From a gamma proteobacterium symbiont of Stewartia floridana (GTDB lineage Bacteria; Pseudomonadota; Gammaproteobacteria; Chromatiales; Chromatiaceae), in NCBI GenBank assembly GCA_003676145.1, contig NAUB01000018.1, positions 174,532 through 238,531 on the forward strand: DNA of 64,000 nucleotides, given 5' to 3'. Under the pieces are notes generated by a model, which saw only the letters and a program-made list of their open reading frames with translations, made no database searches and had not been told where the DNA came from. The stretch's first letter is position 1. The number at the start of each line of letters is the position of its first letter. Of this stretch, positions 57,770 through 64,000 are shown in pieces. The position numbers and the translations under genes are program-made.

Positions 57770-57873
57770 TCAGTGCCTTTGTTCATTATTGTCATGAGCT
57801 GATGGGTTGGAGATACTCTCCATCGGGCAACAGTTAATCGTAGAAAGTTTTTGAATTAATCAGGTAAACAAGC

Positions 57874-60414
57874 GTGCAGCTCAAATTTGAATCGAGGCTC
57901 CATTTCTGGCTGTTGCCACTGCTGTTGTTGTTATTCACGACACAGTCACAGGCTGCATCCAGGATTCTCGATCGTATCGAAATCGGTTCCGAAGAGGGGG
58001 CTAACGTCATTGCCGTGCACTTCAATGTGCCGGTCCGCTATGTGTCTCACCTGATCAATGAGTCTAACACTGAACTGGGAGTGCAGGTCAGGGTAGGGCA
58101 GACCACGGATACCGATCTGGGGGCTGCAACCGAGCAGGATCAGGATGGCGAGCTCGATCAGGAGGATCAGCTGACCTGGAGCCCGTCTGCGGCGGTGCCA
58201 CTGGATAAGGTGGTTTTTCAGGGCAGTCGACTGGGTACTTCCACTCTTTTGGTCTCTTTTGCTGCACCGGTAGGGGATGTGAAAATCCGTCAGGGCAGGG
58301 ACTTCTATGTGATGGAGTTTATTCTCCCGCAACAGGTCAGACGCAGCTCCGGCTTCGGCCAGGCCAGATTGAAGACGCTGCAGACCGAAGTGCCTGAGAT
58401 GAAGGCGCCGTTGAGTGTCAAGGCACTGCCCCTGGTGATCTATGTTCTGAATCTCGGAGTGCAGTCCGAACCGGTCGATTATGAGGAGATGCCGCCGGTG
58501 CCGATCGGCGAAAACCAACTGCTCTACAGCACCAAGGGTGAGATCGAAGGCAATCCGATCTACCGTTTGCGACTTGGTTTCTTTCGTACCAAACAGGACG
58601 CCAAACGGCAGCTGGAAGCGGTAAGAAGTTTCTATCCGGATGCCTGGATCGACACGGCGGATATTGTTGAGCGTCGCCAGGCCTTTTTTGAAAGGGGGCT
58701 GGAGCCGGGGCTGGACGGTCAGTACATGGAGGAGCCTGAGCTGGCCAATGTGGATCCCCGTATCACCAAGATGATGGATATGATCCGGCGCACCATCACC
58801 GCCGGTGACTATGCCAAGGCGGTGCGTTTACTGGAAGCCCTGCTGGAAGAGCCCGACAACATCTACACCCAGGAGGCTCTGGAGCTGCTGGGTCTGTCGC
58901 GTGAACGGAATGGACAGATTGCCCATGCGAAAGGGGAGTACCGACTCTATCTGGAAAAATACCCGGAAGGTGAGGATGCCGAGCGTGTAATGCAACGTTT
59001 GTTGGGACTCGAGACCGCACCTCAACGACCCAAAGAGACCTTACGCAAAAGGCCAAAACCGGGTGAACCTGGCAGTGAAGAGGAAGAGGAGAGAGCGATC
59101 TGGGATGTCTACGGCAGTTTCTCCCAGAACTACCGCCGGGATAAGATCGACAGCCCCTTTGTCGAGGATGAAGACAGTATCTCCCGCTCGGAGATCGAGA
59201 GTTTTGTCGATTTCAATGCCCGTCGTCGCAATGAGGACTACGACATGCGCATGAAAGTCACCGGCAGCTATATCTACGATCTGCTGGATGATGGGGAGAA
59301 TGATACCACCCTGAGTGACGCCTATATCGATGTGGAACACCTGGACAGTCGAACCAGCGCCAAGTTTGGCCGTCAAAGGCTCCGTTCAAGCGGTATCCTG
59401 AATCGCTTTGACGGCTTGGTGCTCGGCTATGAGCTGACACCGGATATCAATATCAGAGCCTCAGCGGGTCTGCCGGTGGAGCGTTCCAGAGATACCTTTC
59501 TGCATGATCACAAACAGTTTGCCGGGATCAGCGGTGATTTCTCCAGCATCTTTGAGAATTGGGATGCGAGCCTGTTCTTCGTCGAGCAGCGGGTGGATGG
59601 TCTGGTTGATCGCAGGGCAGTGGGTGGCGAGGTCCGCTATTATGATCCGCAAAAGTCCCTGTTCAGTCTGGTCGATTACGATATCTTCCACAAAGAGCTG
59701 GGCATTTTCATGCTGCAGACCAACTTGCGCCTGGAGAGCAAAACCAGCCTCTATCTCAATCTGGATTACCGCACCAGCCCAATCCTGATGACCTCGAATG
59801 CCTTGAGTGGACAGTCCGACCCGGACAGCTTCCTGCCCATCGAATCGATTGAGGAGCTGCAGGATTTCTACAGTGATGACGAGATCTACGATCTCGCCCT
59901 GGACCGTACCGCCAAATCCACCAGTATCTCGTTGGGTGTCACCCATCCATTTTCGGACACCCTGCAGTTGAGTGGCGACTTCACCGCCAGCAAAACCGGG
60001 GAGACGCCGGCCTCAGGGGGCGTGTTGGCCACAGATGCCACCGATACGGAGTTCTTCTACTCCTTTCAGGTGATCAAAAACGATCTGTTGAAACAGGGGG
60101 ATATCGGGGTCTTTACCCTCAGGTATTCCGATTCGGATACCTCGGACACCTACCGGGTCGGGGTCAGCAGTCGCTATCCAATCACCAACGCCTGGCGAGT
60201 CAATCCGCGTCTGGATGTCTCCTATCGGGAAAACAAAGAGAATGAGGGTACCCGCTTTACGGTCAGTCCGTTCCTGCGCATGGACTATCGACTGCGCAAA
60301 GACTTCACCTTCGAACTGGAGGGGGGCGTGAACTGGTTTGAAGAGGATGACGGTACCGAGGTGACCAACTTCACCGATTTCTTCTTCTACGCAGGCTATC
60401 GATGGGATTTTTAA
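57874..60414 (+). CDS. outer-membrane beta-barrel protein with SPOR-like and TPR segments
   Basis: An 846-residue predicted outer-membrane protein. It has a signal peptide (1-27 or 28, ending SQA), an AMIN-like beta domain (about 29-150), a SPOR-like segment (about 228-262, YRLRLGFFRTKQDAKRQLE), one or two TPR-like helices (about 305-375), and a C-terminal region (about 410-846) of alternating beta-strands ending in YRWDF, typical of barrels recognised by BAM. The start is GTG, fixed by an in-frame TAA nine bases upstream. It follows the giant cytochrome after a terminator. It could be the porin sheath of an electron conduit, or a polysaccharide exporter like PgaA/AlgE-type TPR porins. Confidence 0.7.
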   Translation: MQLKFESRLHFWLLPLLLLLFTTQSQAASRILDRIEIGSEEGANVIAVHFNVPVRYVSHLINESNTELGVQVRVGQTTDTDLGAATEQDQDGELDQEDQLTWSPSAAVPLDKVVFQGSRLGTSTLLVSFAAPVGDVKIRQGRDFYVMEFILPQQVRRSSGFGQARLKTLQTEVPEMKAPLSVKALPLVIYVLNLGVQSEPVDYEEMPPVPIGENQLLYSTKGEIEGNPIYRLRLGFFRTKQDAKRQLEAVRSFYPDAWIDTADIVERRQAFFERGLEPGLDGQYMEEPELANVDPRITKMMDMIRRTITAGDYAKAVRLLEALLEEPDNIYTQEALELLGLSRERNGQIAHAKGEYRLYLEKYPEGEDAERVMQRLLGLETAPQRPKETLRKRPKPGEPGSEEEEERAIWDVYGSFSQNYRRDKIDSPFVEDEDSISRSEIESFVDFNARRRNEDYDMRMKVTGSYIYDLLDDGENDTTLSDAYIDVEHLDSRTSAKFGRQRLRSSGILNRFDGLVLGYELTPDINIRASAGLPVERSRDTFLHDHKQFAGISGDFSSIFENWDASLFFVEQRVDGLVDRRAVGGEVRYYDPQKSLFSLVDYDIFHKELGIFMLQTNLRLESKTSLYLNLDYRTSPILMTSNALSGQSDPDSFLPIESIEELQDFYSDDEIYDLALDRTAKSTSISLGVTHPFSDTLQLSGDFTASKTGETPASGGVLATDATDTEFFYSFQVIKNDLLKQGDIGVFTLRYSDSDTSDTYRVGVSSRYPITNAWRVNPRLDVSYRENKENEGTRFTVSPFLRMDYRLRKDFTFELEGGVNWFEEDDGTEVTNFTDFFFYAGYRWDF

Positions 60415-60510
60415 CTTCAGCAAGCGTAACGACCGTTTTTTTAATCCGATTTTTTTAGTTACCTGGCCAAAAAGCCATCACAAGCGGTTATAATCCCCTC
60501 TTTTCCAGTC

Positions 60511-60801
60511 CCTAGGGCCTGTTAACACTAATCCAATACGCCCTGTTGTGCCTGAAAAAGCGCCAATCAAGGCGCGAGGAGTGTAGTTTGGTTATTCCAA
60601 ATAAGCGACGAGCAACGCGGAGTGGCGCTTTTTCAGGCGCAACCCCTCATATTGATATCAAAGAGTGGGCTGGGCCTGTTTTTGCGCCCAGCGGCGTTAT
60701 CATTCGCTCATGTAGAATGACTAAACGACGCTCATTCTGCCTTGCTAGGCACAAAAACAGACCCAGCAGGGCGTATTGGATTAGTGTTAACAGGCCCTAG
60801 G
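60511..60801. mobile_element. 291-bp MITE with perfect 35-bp terminal inverted repeats
   Basis: The ends 60511-60545 and 60767-60801 are exact reverse complements over 35 bases (outer part CCTAGGGCCTGTTAACAC). Inside are two further inverted repeats, AAAAAGCGCCA with TGGCGCTTTTT, and GCTGGG..CTGTTTTTG with CAAAAACAG..CCCAGC. There is no transposase ORF. If the element proper starts at GGGCC, both flanks are TA, which fits an IS630/Tc1-mariner-type target duplication. It lies between the barrel gene and fluC. Confidence 0.8.
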
Positions 60802-60809
60802 ATTCCGGA

Positions 60810-61184
60810 TTGTATCAACTACTCATTATTGCCAGCGGTGGTGCCGCTGGAGCTCTGTTCCGCTTCTGGGTATCCAGTGGCGTGTATGGGGTTTTGGGGC
60901 GGGGATTTCCCTATGGCACCCTGGTGGTCAATGTTCTGGGTTCCCTGGTGATGGGATTCCTCTATGTGCTGTTTATTGAACGCATGGCGGTCTCGGCTGA
61001 ATTGCGCGCCGGACTTTTGGTCGGATTTCTGGGGGCTTTTACCACCTTCTCCACATTCTCTATGGAGACTTTGAACCTGCTGGAGCAGGCCGAGGTCCTC
61101 AAAGCGGGCTTGAATGTTCTGCTCAGTGTGGTTGCCTGCTTATTGGCCTGCTGGTTTGGCCTGGTGCTCGGGAGACAACTATGA
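60810..61184 (+). CDS. fluC: fluoride channel FluC/CrcB
   Basis: Small four-helix membrane protein that forms a dimeric fluoride exporter. The 124 residues show the family pattern GGAAGALFRFW near 10-20, GTLVVNVLGSLVMGF near 36-50 and the pore signature GFLGAFTTFSTFSME near 71-85. The start is a TTG only eight bases beyond the MITE end, and the AGG at the element terminus may serve as ribosome site. The native upstream region, including any fluoride riboswitch, is not visible. Overlaps the DUF190 gene by four bases. Confidence 0.92.
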   Translation: MYQLLIIASGGAAGALFRFWVSSGVYGVLGRGFPYGTLVVNVLGSLVMGFLYVLFIERMAVSAELRAGLLVGFLGAFTTFSTFSMETLNLLEQAEVLKAGLNVLLSVVACLLACWFGLVLGRQL

Positions 61185-61492
61185 AACAGGCCGAAGTTAT
61201 CATGGTACGGGTCTATATCACCGAGGGTGATCATCAGCTGAGAAAGCTGCTCGACTTTCTGCACAATGAAGAGCAGGTGAGGGGAGTCACTGCGTTTCGC
61301 GGCATTGCAGGCTTTGGCCGTTCAGGCAGAGCCCATGAGGCGTCCTTGTTGGACATCTCCATGGACCTGCCGCTGGTAATCGAGTTCTTTGATGCCCCTG
61401 ATCGGGTGGAAAAGGTTTTACAAGATTTGAATCAATGGGTTGAGCCGGGCTACGTGGTGAGCTGGCCTGCCCAGGTTAATATGGGTGAATAA
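61181..61492 (+). CDS. DUF190 family protein
   Basis: A 103-residue cytoplasmic protein with the DUF190 pattern: VRVYITEGDHQ, LLDFLHNEEQVRGVTAFRGIAGFG, and DLPLVIEFFDAPDRVEKVL (short pieces of a ferredoxin-like, PII-type fold). DUF190 genes are often coupled to crcB/fluC, as here by a four-base ATGA overlap, suggesting a regulatory role in fluoride export, but this is not demonstrated. Followed by serS after three bases. Confidence 0.88.
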   Translation: MKQAEVIMVRVYITEGDHQLRKLLDFLHNEEQVRGVTAFRGIAGFGRSGRAHEASLLDISMDLPLVIEFFDAPDRVEKVLQDLNQWVEPGYVVSWPAQVNMGE

Positions 61493-62767
<1,275 letters not shown>

Positions 62768-62778
62768 AGAATGGGTGG

Positions 62779-62958
62779 CTAGACCATCATGATGAGTAGG
62801 GCCACGAAGCCCACAACAGCGGCCAGGGGCAGAATGACAGCCATCCAATCTCCCTCTTTTGCCTTGGGGCTGTTCTTCATCCAGTGTTTGGCCCGGGGCC
62901 AGAGGAAGACGATCCATCCTACGATGAGGATGGCAGAGAATATTTTCACCCAATCCAT
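62779..62958 (-). CDS. small two-helix membrane protein
   Basis: A 59-residue protein starting MDWVKIFSAILIVGWI and ending FVALLIMMV. It has two hydrophobic helices (about 3-20 and 39-58) around a basic middle PRAKHWMKNSPKAKEGDW. Similar short proteins with a WPxAKHW..P.....DW pattern occur in other Gammaproteobacteria, so it is probably a real gene of unknown function. It sits 11 bases beyond the convergent serS stop and is separated from the upstream YccA gene by a strong terminator. Confidence 0.7.
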   Translation of the reverse strand: MDWVKIFSAILIVGWIVFLWPRAKHWMKNSPKAKEGDWMAVILPLAAVVGFVALLIMMV

Positions 62959-62978
62959 CGTTTTGCCCGCTCTATAAA

Positions 62979-63001
62979 AAACCCCGGCATAGCCGGGGTT
63001 C
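62979..63001 (-). terminator. rho-independent terminator of the YccA gene
   Basis: Stem ACCCCGGC / GCCGGGGT with a three-base loop. On the minus strand it is followed by TTTTTT, 22 bases after the YccA stop codon. On the plus strand the following TTCTTTC is weaker, so it mainly serves leftward transcription. Confidence 0.88.
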
Positions 63002-63023
63002 TTTCATCACATCAAACCGTTGA

Positions 63024-63695
63024 TTAATCTTCCCCACCCAGTGCGCCAAGCAGATGCAGCAGGCTGGTGAAGATGTTGAGAATGGCCAGATAGAGACTGA
63101 TCGTAGCCATGATGTAGTTGGTCTGAGCGCCATTCACCATCTGACTGGTCTCAAACAGGATGTATCCAGACATCAGCAGGATTACGGCTGCAGAGATGGC
63201 CAGATGCAGGCCAGGCATATCCAGGAATAGACCGGCGAGTGAGGCGAGCATCACGACAATCATGCCGGCAAAGATAAAGCCGCCCATGAAGCTGAAATCC
63301 CGCTTGGTGGAGAGGGCATATCCAGACAGAGCCAGGAATATGATGCCGGTACCGCCAAACGCAGTTGCTACGATCTGACCACCGTTAGAGAGAGCGACAT
63401 AGTAGTTGAGTGTGGGGCCAAGGCCAAAACCCAACAAGCCGGTAACGCCGAACACAACCCACAGACCTGCTGCGGAGTTGGCGTAGCGAGGCAGTACAAA
63501 CCAGAGCACCACCAGGGCACCGAGGGAGGTACCCAGGGAGATCATTGGCGGAGGCGCAATGGCCATGGAGACGATAGCCATCAGCGCACTCCAGACGAGA
63601 GTGGCGGACAGCAACATATAAGTATTTTTTATTAGCTTATTAGTCGAAAGAGTGGACTCAATCGATTGTGTTGCGGTGAAATCTAGACGATTCAT
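63024..63695 (-). CDS. yccA: Bax inhibitor-1/YccA family membrane protein
   Basis: A 223-residue inner-membrane protein with seven hydrophobic helices and the BI-1 family pattern: NTYMLLSATLVWSALMA, ALSGYALSTKRDFSFMGGF (in short pieces), and the C-terminal segment YLAILNIFTSLLHLLGALGGED. In E. coli, YccA binds FtsH and limits degradation of SecY. ATG 63695 is chosen because GGAGA precedes it and the MNRLDFTATQS start fits the family; an upstream frame would add 32 residues. Followed by a strong terminator. Confidence 0.9.
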   Translation of the reverse strand: MNRLDFTATQSIESTLSTNKLIKNTYMLLSATLVWSALMAIVSMAIAPPPMISLGTSLGALVVLWFVLPRYANSAAGLWVVFGVTGLLGFGLGPTLNYYVALSNGGQIVATAFGGTGIIFLALSGYALSTKRDFSFMGGFIFAGMIVVMLASLAGLFLDMPGLHLAISAAVILLMSGYILFETSQMVNGAQTNYIMATISLYLAILNIFTSLLHLLGALGGED

Positions 63696-63866
63696 TTTGG
63701 TGTAATCTCCTGATTTATTCCCAAAAATCAAACTCTTTGTATCAGACACTGGTTGCCATGAAATGTTCAGCACAGCATACCGTGCCGGCATAAAAGGTCA
63801 ATACATAGATAGGTGGGGATAACACTAGCAATTTCAAGGATGGTTCTGTATCCTAGCGCACCTTCA

Positions 63867-63957
63867 GGAGAGGTGGCAGAGCGGTTGAATGCGGCGGTCT
63901 TGAAAACCGTTGAGGGTTAGTAGCCCTCCCAGGGTTCGAATCCCTGCCTCTCCGCCA
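63867..63957 (+). tRNA. tRNA-Ser (UGA anticodon)
   Basis: A 91-base tRNA with acceptor stem GGAGAGG / CCTCTCC, discriminator G and encoded CCA. The anticodon loop CTTGAAA gives UGA, reading UCA/UCN serine codons. The long variable arm (GAGGG..CCCTC type) and the T loop GGTTCGAATCC confirm a class II serine tRNA. Confidence 0.97.
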
Positions 63958-64000
63958 TAAAAAAAGGTGCTTGCCACGCGAGATTTGGGTGCCGGCTGAT

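Noticed and set aside
60546..60800. Short ORFs inside the MITE
   Set aside because: They follow the internal inverted repeats and have no protein-family features or ribosome sites.

Overview
The window is chromosomal DNA of a Gammaproteobacterium. This is inferred from gene content and order: rnr-rlmB, rpsF-rpsR-DUF2232-rplI-dnaB-alr-radA, the three-gene FlrA/FlrB/FlrC flagellar cascade, trxB/ald/ftsK/lolA/rarA/serS, and aat-bpt. The very large investment in c-type cytochromes and an FNR-type operator suggest a facultatively anaerobic, probably sulfur-oxidising lineage such as Chromatiales or Sedimenticola/Thiodiazotropha-like bacteria. That placement is a guess. No rRNA, CRISPR array, prophage or intact transposase was seen. 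One tRNA-Ser(UGA) lies at the right end.

Layout. 1-1814 (-) is a truncated KefB-like K+/H+ antiporter. 2151-12753 (+) is a housekeeping block for RNA decay and methylation, ribosomal proteins, replicative helicase, alanine racemase and RadA. 12777-13793 (-) holds a PilZ and an FHA protein. 14077-23883 (+) is the flagellar regulator and basal-body block flrA, flrBC, fliEFGHIJ, with sigma-54 promoter matches in front of flrB and fliE. 24204-28918 is a mixed region: EAL-HDOD protein, FlhB-tail/FliK-like pair, GYF-pentapeptide protein and AMMECR1 protein. 29248-30153 is rdgC, followed by a candidate FNR-activated small RNA at about 30302-30392. 30463-33877 (-) is a UDP-sugar operon (TviB, TviC, UDP-glucuronate epimerase). 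34174-39593 holds a B12-type radical SAM protein, a divergent CsrA, the N-end-rule pair aat/bpt and a YcgR-like PilZ protein. 39766-46449 is trxB, ald, ftsK, lolA and rarA.

The most remarkable region is 46605-60414, which looks like a trans-envelope electron-transfer locus. It encodes a membrane-anchored ferredoxin/FAD oxidoreductase with a co-transcribed periplasmic Sel1-ankyrin protein on the minus strand. Divergent from these are a multi-histidine cytochrome-b-like membrane protein, a 21-heme cytochrome c, a 1650-residue cytochrome with 67 CxxCH motifs plus one CX4CH, and an 846-residue outer-membrane beta-barrel protein. The giant cytochrome is built from 31 tandem two-heme units of 46-49 residues. 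Nine consecutive units (18 hemes, exactly 1275 bp) are duplicated in tandem. A quinone/NAD(P)H-to-outside conduit, or the reverse, is the obvious hypothesis. I do not recognise it as a characterised system.

The right end carries a 291-bp MITE with perfect 35-bp terminal inverted repeats directly in front of fluC, then a DUF190 gene, serS, a small membrane protein, a YccA/BI-1 protein and tRNA-Ser.
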